A stretch of 64,000 bases of DNA from Stutzerimonas kirkiae (GCF_004327335.1 NZ_QJUO01000011.1:54394-118393); one strand, 5' to 3'. Positions 42,715-53,771 are shown, counted from the stretch's first letter. A program made the numbers and translations. Notes: a model not told the origin generated them from the sequence alone.

Positions 42715-42842
42715 GCAAACAGCCGAAAACAGCGCTGGAAGGCTGGACGAAAGAGCGTGGCAACCAGTGTTTTTCGTCCAGCTTTCCAGCCTCCAGCGCT
42801 TTTATCGAAGCACCTTGCCGGTGAATAACGACATAGCGCGAT
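42714..42842 (+). repeat. Family A palindromic element lacking its left end
   Basis: Reads GCAAACAGCCGAAAACAGCG...GGCTGGACGAAAGAGCGTGGCAACC...TTTTTCGTCCAGC...CATAGCGCGA. The left terminal repeat is replaced by the 70-bp repeat. It ends 84 bp before rmuC. Inner arms (GCTGGAAGGCTGGACGAAA with TTTCGTCCAGCTTTCCAGC) give a long hairpin. Confidence 0.85.
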
Positions 42843-42925
42843 GATCGCCCTGCCACATCGCTGGCCTGCCCGTTTTCACCCGGCGCTAATCGCTATACTG
42901 CCGGGCAGTTCCTCCGGAGTCGTCC

Positions 42926-44377
42926 ATGCCCGTTTTTTCCGAACCCATGCTCGTCTGGTCGCTGGTTGGTCTTGTCCTGTCGCTGGCCGGCGCGCTTCTA
43001 TTCACGCAACGACGCCTGCAGGCGTATCGCGGCGACCTGGCTCTGGCGCAGGAGCGATTGGAGCAGGCGCTGCTGGCACAGCAGGGCTTACGCCAGGAAC
43101 TGGACGGCTGCCGGCTGGCCCTGGCCGATTGCAACGAGGTGAGGTCCGCGCAGCAGGCCGAACTCCTGGCTCTGCGACGGGAGAACGGCTGGTTGCAGGA
43201 GCAGGCGCGGGAGCAGCGCGAAACCCTGGGCGACCTGCTGGGCGAGCGGGATGCCTTGCGGGAAGAGCTGCGTACGCTGAGCGCGCAGTTCGCCGCCCAG
43301 GGCAGCGAATTGCGTGAGCAGAGAGCTTCCCACCAGCAGCGTTTGGACGATCTGCAGAATGCGCGTGATGAGTTGCGGGCGCAGTTCGCGGAGCTGGCCG
43401 GGCGCATTTTCGATGAGCGCGAGCAGCGTTTCGCGGATAGCAGCAGTGAACGGCTCGGGCAACTGCTGGAGCCTTTGAAGGAGCGTATCCAGTCCTTCGA
43501 GAAGCGCGTGGAAGAGAGTTACCAGAGCGAGGCTCGCGAACGTTTTTCCCTGGCTGGCGAAATCCAGCGCCTGCAGCAGCTCAACCAGCGCCTGGGGGAC
43601 GAGGCGACCAACCTGACCCGTGCCCTGAAGGGGCAGAAGACCCAGGGTAACTGGGGCGAGCTGGTGCTGGAGCGGGTACTGGAGCAGGCCGGGTTGGTGA
43701 AGGGCCGCGAATACCAGACCCAGGCCAGCTTCCGCAGCCCGTCCGGCGAGCGCTTCCAGCCGGATGTGCTGATCAGCCTGCCTGGCGAGCGGCAGGTGGT
43801 GGTGGATGCCAAGGTCAGCCTGAATGCCTACCAGACCTTTATCCAGGCCGATGACGATGCGGCGCGGACAATGGCGCTGAAGCAGCATGTACTGTCGCTG
43901 CGCAATCACCTCAAGGGGCTGTCGTTCAAGGATTACCAGCAGCTCGAAGGCTTGCGCAGCCTGGATTTCGTGTTGTTGTTCGTGCCGGTGGAGTCGGCCT
44001 TTGCCACGGCCCTGCAGGCCGAGCCGACACTGGTGCAGGAAGCCTATGACGGCAATATCCTGATCGTCAGCCCGACCACGTTGCTGGCGACGCTGCGGGT
44101 CATCGAGAACCTCTGGCGCCAGGAGCGGCAGAACCAGAATGCCCGCGAAATCGCCGAAAAGGCCGGGGCGCTGTACGACAAATTCAGTGCCTTCGTACAG
44201 GACCTGGATGAAGTGGGTAGCCGCCTGCAGCAGTTGGACAAGGCCTACCAGGCCGCGCGCAGCAAGCTCGCCGATGGCCGTGGCAACCTGGTGACGCGCG
44301 CCGAGCAGTTGCGCCATCTGGGCGCTCGCGCCAGTAAACGCCTGCCGACGGACTGGCTGGAGCGTGGCGAGCAATAG
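42926..44377 (+). CDS. rmuC: DNA recombination protein RmuC
   Basis: 483 residues. N-terminal membrane helix (about 8-26), a long coiled coil to about 190 (Gln/Glu/Arg/Leu-rich), then the RmuC nuclease-like fold with QGNWGELVLERVLEQAGL, PDVLISLPGERQVVVDAKVSL and LIVSPTTLLATLRVIENLW. In E. coli it limits inversions at short inverted repeats, so its own flanking by a 70-bp inverted repeat is notable. GGAG lies six bases before ATG 42926. Confidence 0.96.
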   Translation: MPVFSEPMLVWSLVGLVLSLAGALLFTQRRLQAYRGDLALAQERLEQALLAQQGLRQELDGCRLALADCNEVRSAQQAELLALRRENGWLQEQAREQRETLGDLLGERDALREELRTLSAQFAAQGSELREQRASHQQRLDDLQNARDELRAQFAELAGRIFDEREQRFADSSSERLGQLLEPLKERIQSFEKRVEESYQSEARERFSLAGEIQRLQQLNQRLGDEATNLTRALKGQKTQGNWGELVLERVLEQAGLVKGREYQTQASFRSPSGERFQPDVLISLPGERQVVVDAKVSLNAYQTFIQADDDAARTMALKQHVLSLRNHLKGLSFKDYQQLEGLRSLDFVLLFVPVESAFATALQAEPTLVQEAYDGNILIVSPTTLLATLRVIENLWRQERQNQNAREIAEKAGALYDKFSAFVQDLDEVGSRLQQLDKAYQAARSKLADGRGNLVTRAEQLRHLGARASKRLPTDWLERGEQ

Positions 44378-44439
44378 CGATGGTAGCCCCCACTCGTGTC
44401 GCGTCAACGATCAAATGTCGCGGACGGCAGCCTTGTGCA

Positions 44440-44499
44440 GGGTGCGCCGCGCGCACCTGAGTGCTCGGCACCGCTATCCCAGGTGCGCACGGCGCACCC
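44440..44499. repeat. REP-like palindrome, 19-bp arms
   Basis: GGGTGCGCCGCGCGCACCT (44440-44458) against AGGTGCGCACGGCGCACCC (44481-44499), one mismatch, 22-nt loop. It is 62 bp downstream of rmuC and may protect or end its mRNA. Confidence 0.8.
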
Positions 44500-44644
44500 T
44501 TCCCACAGAGAGCTGAGCACATGCCGACATGTTGATGCCTGTCGTGACACCAGGTGCCAGCCTCCTGCGCGTCTTCGCCGCAGTGCTGTCGCGTAGCGAA
44601 CAGGGTGCGACAGGCGCTGGCCGGCTGTTGAAAAACTGCAGTGC

Positions 44645-44920
44645 GGCCGGGCTCGCGGTAAATACCCAGGCGACGATGGAAAGAGCTGTCGGCGCGGTGC
44701 CTGAATCATTCCCTGGGCCAGCTCTTTCCCACAGGCACCGCCGAGAGTGGCTGTGCGCATGCCAGGTGGCGGGGCGGGGCCTTCGCCGCCAGGGATGGCG
44801 GCGAAGAGCTACAGGGAGGTATTCACGCGTGCCCAGTACCGCCACCTGGCATTCGCACAGGAACGCTGAGTCCGAGGTCACGCTCTACGGCGCTATGGCC
44901 AGACACACCATTGCCAATCC
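44645..44920. repeat. Family B intergenic repeat, copy 2 (276 bp)
   Basis: Collinear with 16003-16280. It holds the GGAAAGAGC/GCTCTTTCC hairpin, the TTCGCCGCC/GGCGGCGAA hairpin at 44782-44805, and a GCCAGGTGGCGG / CCGCCACCTGGC outer pair. Its right end (44856-44925) is the right copy of the rmuC-flanking inverted repeat. No gene is seen from 44378 to 44953. Confidence 0.8.
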
Positions 44921-44953
44921 AGTCGCTGGCCCTTCGCGCTCGCGACTGAAAAA

Positions 44954-45676
44954 TCACTGAATCACCAGGACCACCAACACCAGCACTTCAAGCAACTCCA
45001 GCAGCGCACCAGCGGTATCCCCCGTGGTGCCTCCCAGCCGCCGCAGCAACTGCCGGCGCAAGACAATGAAGGCCAGCAGCGCCGCCAGCAGCGCCAACCA
45101 GAAGCCGGCCAGCAACGCCGCCAGCGCCACCAACGCCAGTACCGCGCAGGCGGCACGACGCGGCAGGTGTTCGGCCATCGCCTCGCCCAGACCGCCCCGG
45201 CGCACATAGGGCGTGCTCAGGAACAGCGCCAGCAGGCTGCTGCGCCCCAGTACCGGCACCAGTATCAGCGCCAAACCCACGCCCTGCTCCAGCAGAGCGG
45301 CGAGCGCGGCGAACTTGAGCAGCAATACCAGCACCAGCACCACAATGGCGACCGGCCCGCTACGCGGGTCCTTCATGATCTCCAGGGTGCGCTCACGTTC
45401 GCCGAAGCCGCCCAGCCAGGCATCGGCGCTATCGGCCAGGCCGTCCAGGTGCAGGAAACCGCTCAGACCGATCCACAACGCCAGCAGCAAGCCGGCCTGC
45501 AACAGCAGCGGCGCCCCCGCCAACGCCAGGCTGGCCAGCCACAGCAGCGCCCCCAGCAGCGCCCCCACCAACGGAAAATACAGCAGCGAACGCCCCATCT
45601 GCCCGGGCTCGGGCAGGCCGGGCAGGCGCACCGGCAGGCTGGTGAGAAACTGCAAGGCGATCAGCAGCGGCTGCAT
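44954..45676 (-). CDS. cobS: Adenosylcobinamide-GDP ribazoletransferase (CobS/CobV)
   Basis: 240 residues, polytopic. [12 protein letters not shown] at the start, FLHLDGLADSADAWLGG with the metal-binding Asp residues, and KDPRSGPVAIV are the family signature. It joins alpha-ribazole (phosphate) to adenosylcobinamide-GDP in the membrane, the last assembly step. The start at 45676 ([10 protein letters not shown]) overlaps the phosphatase gene by 16 bp; the upstream in-frame extension is a shadow of it. Last gene of the operon. Confidence 0.95.
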   Translation of the reverse strand: MQPLLIALQFLTSLPVRLPGLPEPGQMGRSLLYFPLVGALLGALLWLASLALAGAPLLLQAGLLLALWIGLSGFLHLDGLADSADAWLGGFGERERTLEIMKDPRSGPVAIVVLVLVLLLKFAALAALLEQGVGLALILVPVLGRSSLLALFLSTPYVRRGGLGEAMAEHLPRRAACAVLALVALAALLAGFWLALLAALLAFIVLRRQLLRRLGGTTGDTAGALLELLEVLVLVVLVIQ

Positions 45677-46254
45677 CGTTCCTCCAGCAACAGTTCCCCA
45701 TCGCGCAACCCGACCTCCAGGCCGAACAGCCCGGCATGCCCGACTTCCACCTGCAACAGCCGCTGCCGTGGCAACCCGCGCGCCTGCGCCAGCAACAGGC
45801 GCATCACACCGCCATGGGTGACCAGCAACAGCCGCTGCCCGGCATGCCGCCGTACCAGCGCCCGGACGCCATCGAGCACCCGCGCCTGGAATACCGCCAG
45901 CGGCTCGCCGCCCGGCGGGGTGAAGGCATAGGGGTCGTCCCAGAAGCGCCCCAGCGCCTCGCTCTGGCCGTCCATCAGTTCGGCGGCGGTGCGCCCTTCC
46001 CACTCGCCGAAATCCAGTTCGCGCAGGTCGTCCGCCAACTCCAGCGGCAGGCCGCGCTCATTGGCCAGATGTATGGCGAAGTCGGCACAACGGCGCAGTG
46101 GCGAACTGATGATCCGCTGCCAGCCAGACCCCATCGCCACCGCTTCGTGCAATTGCGCCCAGCCGGCTTCGCTCAGGGCGTCGTCGATACGGCCACGAAA
46201 ACCGCCGCCCTGCAGCGTCTCGCCATGGCGCAACAGGTCGAGGCGCAGCTTCAT
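45661..46254 (-). CDS. cobC: Alpha-ribazole phosphatase CobC (histidine phosphatase)
   Basis: 197 residues. [12 protein letters not shown] is the RHG phosphohistidine motif, [11 protein letters not shown] and the late [11 protein letters not shown] complete the active site. It is likely to remove the phosphate from alpha-ribazole phosphate or adenosylcobalamin phosphate. It overlaps cobT by 4 bp. Confidence 0.9.
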   Translation of the reverse strand: MKLRLDLLRHGETLQGGGFRGRIDDALSEAGWAQLHEAVAMGSGWQRIISSPLRRCADFAIHLANERGLPLELADDLRELDFGEWEGRTAAELMDGQSEALGRFWDDPYAFTPPGGEPLAVFQARVLDGVRALVRRHAGQRLLLVTHGGVMRLLLAQARGLPRQRLLQVEVGHAGLFGLEVGLRDGELLLEERCSRC

Positions 46255-47294
46255 GCCGGGCGGTCCGATACCGCCGCTTCGGCGAAGGTGGCCATTTCCC
46301 CGTGCAGCGCGCAGGCCTGGCGCAGCAGCGGCACCGCCAGCGCCGCGCCACTGCCCTCGCCCAGGCGCAGGCCAAGGTCGAGCAGCGGCTCGGCGGCCAG
46401 CGCCTGCAATAGCGCGGCATGCCCAGGTTCGGCGGAACGATGGGCGAACAGCAGCCAGTCGCGGCAGCCCGGATTCAACCGCGTGGCGCACAGCGCCGCC
46501 GCTGTGCAAATGAAACCGTCCACCAGCGTCGGGATACCGGCCTGGGCGCAGGCCAGGTAGGCGCCACACAGCGCCGCCACCTCGAAGCCGCCCAGCTTGC
46601 GCAGGATATCCAGTGGCGCGGAGGCCTCATGCAGCGCCAGCGCGCGTTCGATGACCCGGCGCTTGTGCCGTACGCCCTGGTCGTCCAGCCCGGTGCCCGG
46701 GCCGACCAGCGCCGCCGGCGTGGCACCGAGCAAGGCACAGGCCAGGGCCGAGGCCACCGTGGTGTTGCCGATGCCCATCTCCGCGCCGATAAAGAGCTGC
46801 GCGCCACCCTCGGCGGCGCGCCGCAGCGAGTCGCGGCCAGCCGCCAGCGCCGCATCGCACTGCTCGATCGTCATCGCCGCCGTCTGCGCCATATTCGCGG
46901 TACCCGGTCCCAGGCGCAGATGGCGTACGCCATCCAGTCGCAGCGGCTGCACGGTCCCCAGGTCGATCACTTCCAGCGGCGCATCGAGATGCCGCGCCAG
47001 CACACTGAGCGCGGCGCCACCACGGACGAAATTGCGCAGCATCTCGCCGGTCACCGATTGCGGGTAGGCCGACACGCCTTCCGCGACCACGCCATGGTCG
47101 CCGGCGAACACGCTGATGGCCAGCCGCTCCAACCGGGGCTTTTCCCGGCCCTGCATGGCCGCCAGTTCGACCGCCAGCGTCTCCAGCCGCCCCAGCGCGC
47201 CATAGGGCTTGGTCAGTTGCCGCTGGCGTGCCAGCGCCTGCTGCCGCGCCGTCTCATCCAGCGCCCGGCAGTCAAGGCTCCACCAGTCATTCAT
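46251..47294 (-). CDS. cobT: Nicotinate-nucleotide-dimethylbenzimidazole phosphoribosyltransferase
   Basis: 347 residues (cobU in Pseudomonas usage). [47 protein letters not shown] and GFICTAAAL are characteristic; the catalytic Glu of the C-terminal part falls in [10 protein letters not shown]. It activates the DMB made by BluB. It overlaps both neighbours by 4 bp. Confidence 0.97.
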   Translation of the reverse strand: MNDWWSLDCRALDETARQQALARQRQLTKPYGALGRLETLAVELAAMQGREKPRLERLAISVFAGDHGVVAEGVSAYPQSVTGEMLRNFVRGGAALSVLARHLDAPLEVIDLGTVQPLRLDGVRHLRLGPGTANMAQTAAMTIEQCDAALAAGRDSLRRAAEGGAQLFIGAEMGIGNTTVASALACALLGATPAALVGPGTGLDDQGVRHKRRVIERALALHEASAPLDILRKLGGFEVAALCGAYLACAQAGIPTLVDGFICTAAALCATRLNPGCRDWLLFAHRSAEPGHAALLQALAAEPLLDLGLRLGEGSGAALAVPLLRQACALHGEMATFAEAAVSDRPA

Positions 47295-47812
47295 AACGCA
47301 TCCCCCTTGAGTACCAGCGGCAGGCCGGCGACCGTCAGCACCACCCGCTGCGCGCGTTCGGCCAGCGCCTGGTGCAGCCAGCCGGCCTCGTCCACGTAAC
47401 GGCGGGTCAGTTCGCCCAGCGGCACCACGCCCATGCCGGTTTCGTTGCTGACCAGCAGGATACGCCCGGGCGCCGACGCCAGCGCCTGCAACAGTGCTTC
47501 GCGCTCCTGCTCCAGGCGCCGAGGATCATCCAGCAGCAACAGGTTGGTCAGCCACAGGGTCAGGCAATCGACCAGCAGGCAGCGCCCTTCGGCGGCTTCG
47601 CTGGCCAGCACCTGCGCCAGCCGCACGGGCTCCTCGACCAGCCCCCAGTGCGCCGGGCGTCGCGCCCGGTGATGGGCGATGCGCGCATCCATCTCGCCAT
47701 CCAGCGCCTGGCTGGTGGCGACATAAAGCACCTCCAGGCCGCTCTCGCCGGCCAGGCGCTCGGCCAGCCGGCTCTTGCCGGAACGGGCACCGCCGAGAAT
47801 CAGTTCGATCAT
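47291..47812 (-). CDS. cobU: Adenosylcobinamide kinase / guanylyltransferase (CobU/CobP)
   Basis: 173 residues. P-loop [38 protein letters not shown] with the guanylylated His region, [14 protein letters not shown] and [11 protein letters not shown]. The start at 47812 overlaps the cobQ stop (ATGA). The extension to 48055 is the antisense-frame shadow of cobQ. Confidence 0.96.
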   Translation of the reverse strand: MIELILGGARSGKSRLAERLAGESGLEVLYVATSQALDGEMDARIAHHRARRPAHWGLVEEPVRLAQVLASEAAEGRCLLVDCLTLWLTNLLLLDDPRRLEQEREALLQALASAPGRILLVSNETGMGVVPLGELTRRYVDEAGWLHQALAERAQRVVLTVAGLPLVLKGDAL

Positions 47813-49266
47813 GACGACAATCCACAGAGTTGACGGAGCCGGGCCGTGTCCAGGTGCTGTTCGACCTGGTCGGCCAGGCGCTCGATATCGCGTTCGCGCA
47901 GGGCGTGATAATCCACTTCCCGTACCTGTGCCAGCCCGGCCCAGCGCAGCAGCGCCGCGCACGCCCCGGGTTGCTCGAACAGGCCATGCAGGTAAGTGCC
48001 GAGGATCTGCCCGTCGGCGCTGATGGCGCCATCGCCACGGCCATCGTCCAGGCATACCGCCATACGCGCCAGGGCCGGCCCTGCGCTGACGCCGGCATGG
48101 ATTTCATAGCCGCTGACGATGGCATCCTCCAGGCATAGGCGCCCACGTACGTTGCGCAGTTGTTTTTGCGCCGCCAGCCGGGTAGAAAACTCCAGCAACC
48201 CCAGGCCCGGGCTCGCCCCGGCCGGCCCTTCCAGCCCATGCGGGTCGTCGAGACGCTCGCCGAGCATCTGCAGGCCGCCGCAGATGCCCAGCAGCCGCCC
48301 GCCGTAGCGCAGATGGCGGAGGATCGCCGGTTCCCAGCCCTGCTGGCGCAGCCAGTCGAGGTCGGCGCGCACGCTCTTGGAGCCGGGCAGGACGATCAGT
48401 TCCGCCGGCGGGATCGCCTCGCCGGCGCCGACGAAACTCAGTTCGACCTGCGGGTGCAGGCGCAACGGGTCGAGGTCGGTGTGATTGCTGATCCGCGGCA
48501 GCACCGGCACCACCACCCGCAGGCGCTCGCCAGTCTTCGCCGCCTGGCGCCGGTCGATGGCGTCTTCCGCCTCCAGGTGGAAATCCTGCAGGTAGGGCAG
48601 CACCCCCAGCACCGGCTTGCCGGTGCGCTGCTCGAGCCAGTCCAGCCCCGGTTGCAGCAGTGCCAGGTCGCCACGGAAACGGTTGATGACGAACCCCCGC
48701 ACCCGCGTCCGCTCGCTCGGCGACAGCAATTCCAGGGTGCCGACCAGATGGGCGAACACCCCGCCCCGGTCGATATCGGCGATCAGGATCACCGGGCAGT
48801 CCACTGCCTCGGCGAAACCCATGTTGGCGATGTCGTTGGCGCGCAGGTTGATTTCCGCCGGCGAGCCGGCCCCCTCCACCATCACCACCTGGCAGGCGCC
48901 GGCCAGGCGCTGGTGCGAAGCCAGGACCGCCTGGCGCGCCTGCGGCTTGTAGTCATGGTAGCGGCTGGCGTTCATATTGCCGATGGCGCGACCGTGGATG
49001 ATCACCTGGGCGCCGGTATCGCTGTTGGGCTTGAGCAGCACCGGGTTCATATCGGTATGCGCCGGCAGGCCGCAGGCCTGGGCCTGTACCGCCTGGGCCC
49101 GGCCGATCTCGCCGCCGTCGACCGTCACCGCGCTGTTGAGCGCCATGTTCTGCGGCTTGAACGGCGCCACCGTGACGCCCTGGCGGCGCAGCCAGCGGCA
49201 CAGGGCGGTGACCAGCGTACTTTTACCGGCATCGGAAGTGGTGCCCTGCACCATCAGGGTGCTCAT
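47809..49266 (-). CDS. cobQ: Cobyric acid synthase
   Basis: 485 residues. N-terminal DTBS-like ATPase ([33 protein letters not shown]) and a C-terminal class I glutaminase domain with [10 protein letters not shown] (catalytic Cys) and YEIHAG. It amidates four corrin side chains. It overlaps cobD by 4 bp. Confidence 0.97.
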   Translation of the reverse strand: MSTLMVQGTTSDAGKSTLVTALCRWLRRQGVTVAPFKPQNMALNSAVTVDGGEIGRAQAVQAQACGLPAHTDMNPVLLKPNSDTGAQVIIHGRAIGNMNASRYHDYKPQARQAVLASHQRLAGACQVVMVEGAGSPAEINLRANDIANMGFAEAVDCPVILIADIDRGGVFAHLVGTLELLSPSERTRVRGFVINRFRGDLALLQPGLDWLEQRTGKPVLGVLPYLQDFHLEAEDAIDRRQAAKTGERLRVVVPVLPRISNHTDLDPLRLHPQVELSFVGAGEAIPPAELIVLPGSKSVRADLDWLRQQGWEPAILRHLRYGGRLLGICGGLQMLGERLDDPHGLEGPAGASPGLGLLEFSTRLAAQKQLRNVRGRLCLEDAIVSGYEIHAGVSAGPALARMAVCLDDGRGDGAISADGQILGTYLHGLFEQPGACAALLRWAGLAQVREVDYHALRERDIERLADQVEQHLDTARLRQLCGLSS

Positions 49267-50252
49267 GCCGCACGCACCCGCTCGGCCAGCGCCTTCTCCA
49301 GCCGCTGCCAGCCATTTTCATCCGCCGGCAGGCCGAAGCGCAGGCTGGAGGTGTGGCTGAACAGCCGCACCAGGATAGCTCGCTGTGCCAGGTGTTGGTA
49401 TATGCCCTCGGGGTCTTCGGTCACCACCCACTGGAATAGCCCGCAGCCACCGGCGGGGCGTAACCCGTACCGCTCCAGCAGCCGGGCCAGGCGTTCCCCA
49501 TCCTGCGCCAGGGATTCGCGCTGTCGCGATTGCCCAGCCTGGTCCGCCAGCATCGAGCAAGCCAGCCAGCGGGTCGGCCCGCCGATCGTCCAGGGCCCCA
49601 ACAATTCGCCGAGTACCGCCAGCAGGCGCACATTGGCCAGCACGAAGCCCAGGCGCGCACCGGCCATGCCGAAGAACTTGCCGAACGAGCGCAACACGAT
49701 CAGCCCCGGCCGCTGGCTATGGGCCGCCAGGCTGTGTTCCGGTGTGCAATCCATGAATGCCTCGTCGATCACCAGCCAGCCGCCGCGCTCGGCCAGGCGC
49801 GCATGCAGGTCCAGCAATTGCTCGACCGGCAGGCGCCTGCCCGTGGGGTTGTTGGGGTTGACCACCACCAGCACATCCAGCCCGTCCAGGGCGCGGTGTA
49901 CGCTGCCCTCGCTGATCTCCAGCACCCGGTGCCCTTCGCGGCGCCAGGCCTCGGCATGCTCGGCATAGCAGGGCGACAACACGCCGACCCGGGCATCGCG
50001 GCGCAACCGCGGCAGGGCCTGGATCGCCATCTGCGACCCCGCCACCGGCAGCACCGCCTCGGCGCCGTAGTAACGGCAGGCCAGCGCTTCCAGTTGGTCG
50101 TCCGGCTCGGGCAGGCGGCTCCAGGCATCATCGGGCAGTGCCGGCAACGGCAGGTGCCGGGGTGCGATCCCCGTCGACAGGTCGAGCCAGTCTTCCAGCG
50201 CGATAGCATGACGCTGCGCCGCCGCGCGCAGCCGTCCTCCATGTTCAAGCAT
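49263..50252 (-). CDS. cobD: Threonine-phosphate decarboxylase (CobD; CobC in Pseudomonas)
   Basis: 329 residues, fold-type I PLP enzyme. [40 protein letters not shown], and [14 protein letters not shown] with the PLP lysine. It makes (R)-1-amino-2-propanol phosphate for the nucleotide loop. It overlaps cbiB by 8 bp. Confidence 0.93.
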   Translation of the reverse strand: MLEHGGRLRAAAQRHAIALEDWLDLSTGIAPRHLPLPALPDDAWSRLPEPDDQLEALACRYYGAEAVLPVAGSQMAIQALPRLRRDARVGVLSPCYAEHAEAWRREGHRVLEISEGSVHRALDGLDVLVVVNPNNPTGRRLPVEQLLDLHARLAERGGWLVIDEAFMDCTPEHSLAAHSQRPGLIVLRSFGKFFGMAGARLGFVLANVRLLAVLGELLGPWTIGGPTRWLACSMLADQAGQSRQRESLAQDGERLARLLERYGLRPAGGCGLFQWVVTEDPEGIYQHLAQRAILVRLFSHTSSLRFGLPADENGWQRLEKALAERVRAA

Positions 50253-51153
50253 GCAGCCAGCCTCCCAGCGACAGAATCAGCAACCACAGCCCCAGTGTCG
50301 CCCAGACCAGGTCCAGCGCCCGTTCGATGTCCCGCGCCCGCGGCGCCGGCCCCTCGCCCAACAGCGGTCGCACATGCTCCTGGCCGTGGTAAATCGCCAA
50401 ACCGCCGAGGGATATCGACAGCGCGCCAGCGCCACTGGCCATCACCGGCCCGGCATTCGGGCTGTCCCATTGCGGCGCCTGCCGCCGCCAGCAACGCAGG
50501 GCCAGGCGGGTATTGCCGAGCAGCGCATAGCTCAGGGCGACCAGCCGCGCCGGCAGGTAGTTGAGCAGGTCGTCGATACGCGCCGCCGCCCAGCCGAAAC
50601 GCTGGAAGCGCTCGTTGCGATAGCCCCACATGGCATCCAGGGTATTGCTCAGGCGATAGAGCACGACACCGGGGGCGCCGGCCACGGCGAACCAGAACAG
50701 CGCGGCGAAGATCGCATCGCTGCCGTTCTCCAGCACCGTTTCCGCGGCGGCACGGGCCACACCCTGCTCGTCCAGCTCACCGGTATCGCGGCTGACCACC
50801 CGCCCGACGCACCGGCGCGCCTGCTCCAGGTCGCCCCGGCGCAAGGCGCCGATCACCGGCAGCAGGTGCTCGCTCAGGCTGCGCAGGCCCAGGGCCAGGT
50901 ACAGCGCCAGCACCTCGACCAGCCAGCCGATACCCGGCAGGCTGGCCAGCGCCCAGGCCAGCAGCGTGAATGGCAGCACCGCCAGGCACCAGGCCGTGAC
51001 GCCATGGCTGCGCCAGCCGCGCCCGGCCACGTTGAAATGAGCCTCCAGGCGCTCGGCCCAACGCCCGAACAGTACCAACGGATGAACACGCCGTGGCTCG
51101 CCCAGTGCGATATCCAGCGCCACCCCGGCCATGCAGGTCAGCGCCAGGCTCAT
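50245..51153 (-). CDS. cbiB: Adenosylcobinamide-phosphate synthase (CbiB; CobD in Pseudomonas)
   Basis: 302 residues, about 5-6 membrane segments. [20 protein letters not shown] near the start, [30 protein letters not shown] and [26 protein letters not shown] define the family. It joins the aminopropanol phosphate to adenosylcobyric acid. Confidence 0.96.
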   Translation of the reverse strand: MSLALTCMAGVALDIALGEPRRVHPLVLFGRWAERLEAHFNVAGRGWRSHGVTAWCLAVLPFTLLAWALASLPGIGWLVEVLALYLALGLRSLSEHLLPVIGALRRGDLEQARRCVGRVVSRDTGELDEQGVARAAAETVLENGSDAIFAALFWFAVAGAPGVVLYRLSNTLDAMWGYRNERFQRFGWAAARIDDLLNYLPARLVALSYALLGNTRLALRCWRRQAPQWDSPNAGPVMASGAGALSISLGGLAIYHGQEHVRPLLGEGPAPRARDIERALDLVWATLGLWLLILSLGGWLHA

Positions 51154-51824
51154 CCTTCGCCCTCCGGCGAGCCCCAGGCATCCTCGAACAGCAGTTCCGC
51201 CAACGGCCGTGGCTGGCGCCAGCCCTCCAGCGCCAGCATCGGCGCCGGGTAGAAGGCCTGCACCGGCCCCAGGCAGATGATCGCCACCGGCTTGGCGCCC
51301 GCCGGCACCCGCAGCAGTTCGGCCAGCGCCTGCGGCTCGAACAGCGACACCCAGCCCATGCCCAGCCCCTCCGCGCGCGCCGCCAGCCAGAGGTTCTGGA
51401 TCGCACAGGAAAGCGAGGCCAGGTCCATCTCCGGCAAGGTCCGGCGGCCGAACACATGGGCTTCGCGGCCATCCATCAGGCAGGCCACCAGCAACTCGGC
51501 ACAGTCGCGGATGCCCTCCACCTTCAGCCGCATGAATTCGTCGGAACGCTCGCCCAGCGCCTCGGCGGTCGCCCGCCGCTCCTGCTCGACCAAGCCATGG
51601 ATGGCCGTGCGCAGTTCCGTGCGGCGGATACGGATAAAGCGCCAGGGCTGCATCAGCCCGACGCTCGGTGCCTGGTGCGCCGCCTCCAGCAGCCGCACCA
51701 GCAACTCTGGGGCGATCTCGCCGCCGGCGAAATGGCGCATGTCGCGCCGCTCGGCGATGGCACGGTAGACACCGGCACGTTGCTCTTCGGGGAATGCGGC
51801 CCGGTTCATCGGTACAGGACTCAT
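51150..51824 (-). CDS. bluB: 5,6-dimethylbenzimidazole synthase
   Basis: 224 residues, nitroreductase-like flavoprotein. [23 protein letters not shown] (the BluB variation of the FMN pocket) and [17 protein letters not shown] are diagnostic. It cleaves FMNH2 with O2 to DMB, implying aerobic B12 synthesis. Start 51824 ([11 protein letters not shown]) overlaps the upstream stop as ATGA. Confidence 0.95.
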   Translation of the reverse strand: MSPVPMNRAAFPEEQRAGVYRAIAERRDMRHFAGGEIAPELLVRLLEAAHQAPSVGLMQPWRFIRIRRTELRTAIHGLVEQERRATAEALGERSDEFMRLKVEGIRDCAELLVACLMDGREAHVFGRRTLPEMDLASLSCAIQNLWLAARAEGLGMGWVSLFEPQALAELLRVPAGAKPVAIICLGPVQAFYPAPMLALEGWRQPRPLAELLFEDAWGSPEGEG

Positions 51825-53116
51825 GGTCGCAACAACTCCACGGCGACCGCCGGATTGGACGGCAGGTAGAAATGAATATAGGAGGCCGTCAGGCGCCCGA
51901 GGCGATAGACCGCCTCGCGGGTACCCCGCCCGTTCGGACACTCGCCCAGGGCCAGCGGCAGCAGCGGGCTATCCAGGGTCGAATGATGGAAACTGTGCCC
52001 GCGCAAGCGCCCTTCGGGCAGTTCCACTTCCTGCAGGGCCAGGGCCGCCAGGCGCTTTTGCATGCGTGCCTCGCCCGGCAGCAGGCCGAGCAACGAGCGG
52101 CGCTCGCCGGCCAGGTCGAGTAAACTGTCGAGCAGATAGAGCATGCCGCCACATTCGGCCAGTATGGGTTTGCCGGCCCGGTGGTGCGCGCGGATCGCCT
52201 CGGCCATGCCCTGGTTCCCATGCAACCGTCGCAGCGACAGCTCCGGGTAGCCGCCCGGCAGGTACAGGCTGTCGATGGCCGGCAGGCACTCGTCGGCCAG
52301 CGGCGAGAAGAACACCAGCTCGGCGCCCCGGGCCCGCAACAGATCGAGGTTGGCCTGGTAGATAAAGGCGAAGCACAGGTCGCGGGCCACGCCGATCCGC
52401 ACGCCGGCCAGCGGCTGGCCGCTGCCGGGCGGATCGCTACGGACGAAATCCACGGCCAGCGGCAGGGGCAGCTCGGCGCTTTCGCTCAGCGCGCTGGCGG
52501 CATGATCGAGGCGCGCATCCAGGTCGTCCAGCTCAGCGGCCTGCAACAGCCCCAGGTGCCGGGATGGCAACTCGATAGCGTTATCCCGTGGCAAGGCACC
52601 GTACCAGTGCATGCCCACGGGCAGGCTGTCGCGCAGTATCCGTGCGTGCCCGGCACTGCCCACCCGGTTGGCCAGCACCCCGGCGAACGGCAGGCCGGGC
52701 CGGAAGGTCACCAGCCCATGGGCCAGGGCGGCGAAGGTCTGCGCCATGCCCGAAGCGTCAATCACGGCCATCACGGGAATCCCGAAACAGCTTGCCAGGT
52801 CGGCCGCCGAAGGCTGGCCATCGAACAGCCCCATGACCCCTTCCACCAGGATCAGGTCCGCCTGCTGCGCGGCCTGCCAGAGCAACCGCCGGCAGCCGTC
52901 CTCGCCGATCATCCACAGGTCGAGCTGGTACACCGGCTGGCCGCTGGCGCGTGCCAGGATCGTCGGGTCGAGAAAGTCCGGGCCACACTTGAACACCCGT
53001 ACCCGCAACCCGCGCCCACGGTAGGCGCGCGCCAGCGCGGCGGTCACGGTGGTCTTGCCCTGCCCGGAAGCGGGCGCGGCGATCAACAGCGCCGGACAGG
53101 CGGCGTTCCCGGCCAT
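51821..53116 (-). CDS. cobB: Cobyrinate a,c-diamide synthase (CobB/CbiA)
   Basis: 431 residues. [21 protein letters not shown]-loop, [18 protein letters not shown], and the glutaminase half with [15 protein letters not shown] (Cys nucleophile) and [13 protein letters not shown] 53116 ([10 protein letters not shown]) lacks a good Shine-Dalgarno. A GTG at 53128 overlapping the btuM stop (GTGA) would add four residues and couple translation, so the start is uncertain by 12 bp. The frame running to 53482 is a shadow of btuM. Confidence 0.95.
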   Translation of the reverse strand: MAGNAACPALLIAAPASGQGKTTVTAALARAYRGRGLRVRVFKCGPDFLDPTILARASGQPVYQLDLWMIGEDGCRRLLWQAAQQADLILVEGVMGLFDGQPSAADLASCFGIPVMAVIDASGMAQTFAALAHGLVTFRPGLPFAGVLANRVGSAGHARILRDSLPVGMHWYGALPRDNAIELPSRHLGLLQAAELDDLDARLDHAASALSESAELPLPLAVDFVRSDPPGSGQPLAGVRIGVARDLCFAFIYQANLDLLRARGAELVFFSPLADECLPAIDSLYLPGGYPELSLRRLHGNQGMAEAIRAHHRAGKPILAECGGMLYLLDSLLDLAGERRSLLGLLPGEARMQKRLAALALQEVELPEGRLRGHSFHHSTLDSPLLPLALGECPNGRGTREAVYRLGRLTASYIHFYLPSNPAVAVELLRP

Positions 53117-53124
53117 GCGCACCG

Positions 53125-53715
53125 TCACGACAGCGTCGTGGCACGCTGCTGCATACGCACGAAGGCGGCCATACCGATGTGAATGATCGCGACCAGCGTC
53201 ACATACAGGGCCAGGTTGGATAGATAGCGCGGGTAGTAGATGCCCATGCGCTCGATGAAGCCGGCCAGGCTCGGCTCGGCATAACGACCGGAAAAGAAGT
53301 AGAAACCGCCACTGGAAATCAGGTGCGCGACGAGCGCCGCCACCACCAGCGTACCCGCCAGCGACAGGGCCAGTAGCGCCGGGCTGCGCCAGGATGGCTG
53401 CACATGGGTGGCGAACGCGCGCCCGGCGAACCACAGGCAGCCATAGGCGAGCAGCAGCATCCAGTAGACCGGCGACAGGCACCAGTCACTGATGGTGCCG
53501 CTGGCCAGCGAGCCGAAATCGAGCAGGGTCGCCTCGGCGAAGAACAGCGCGAATGCCCAGCGCGGGCGCAGGTACACCCCGGCCAGGAAGAAAACCGCCC
53601 AGGACGCGCTGGGCAGGTTATCCACGCTGGCGAAATGCTGCCCTCGCGTCATCGCCATCAGCACGGCCAGGCCGAGGCCGATCAATACCTGCGAACGAGC
53701 GGAAAGATGATGCAT
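53125..53715 (-). CDS. btuM: BtuM-type solitary cobalamin transporter (ECF S-component-like)
   Basis: 196 residues, about six membrane helices. DNLPSASWAVFFLAGVYLRP and GTISDWCLSPVYWMLLLAYG match my recollection of the BtuM family, whose Thiobacillus member binds corrinoid through an axial Cys80; here Cys79 sits in the same DWC position. BtuM works without an ECF motor and decyanates cyanocobalamin in the known case. Its place between btuB and the corrin genes supports inner-membrane corrinoid uptake. In P. aeruginosa cobO occupies roughly this position, and it is missing here. Confidence 0.75.
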   Translation of the reverse strand: MHHLSARSQVLIGLGLAVLMAMTRGQHFASVDNLPSASWAVFFLAGVYLRPRWAFALFFAEATLLDFGSLASGTISDWCLSPVYWMLLLAYGCLWFAGRAFATHVQPSWRSPALLALSLAGTLVVAALVAHLISSGGFYFFSGRYAEPSLAGFIERMGIYYPRYLSNLALYVTLVAIIHIGMAAFVRMQQRATTLS

Positions 53716-53771
53716 GGGATGCCCCCTCAGTGTGCCACCTGCAGAAAGCGGCCCGGAATATTCATAAGTCG

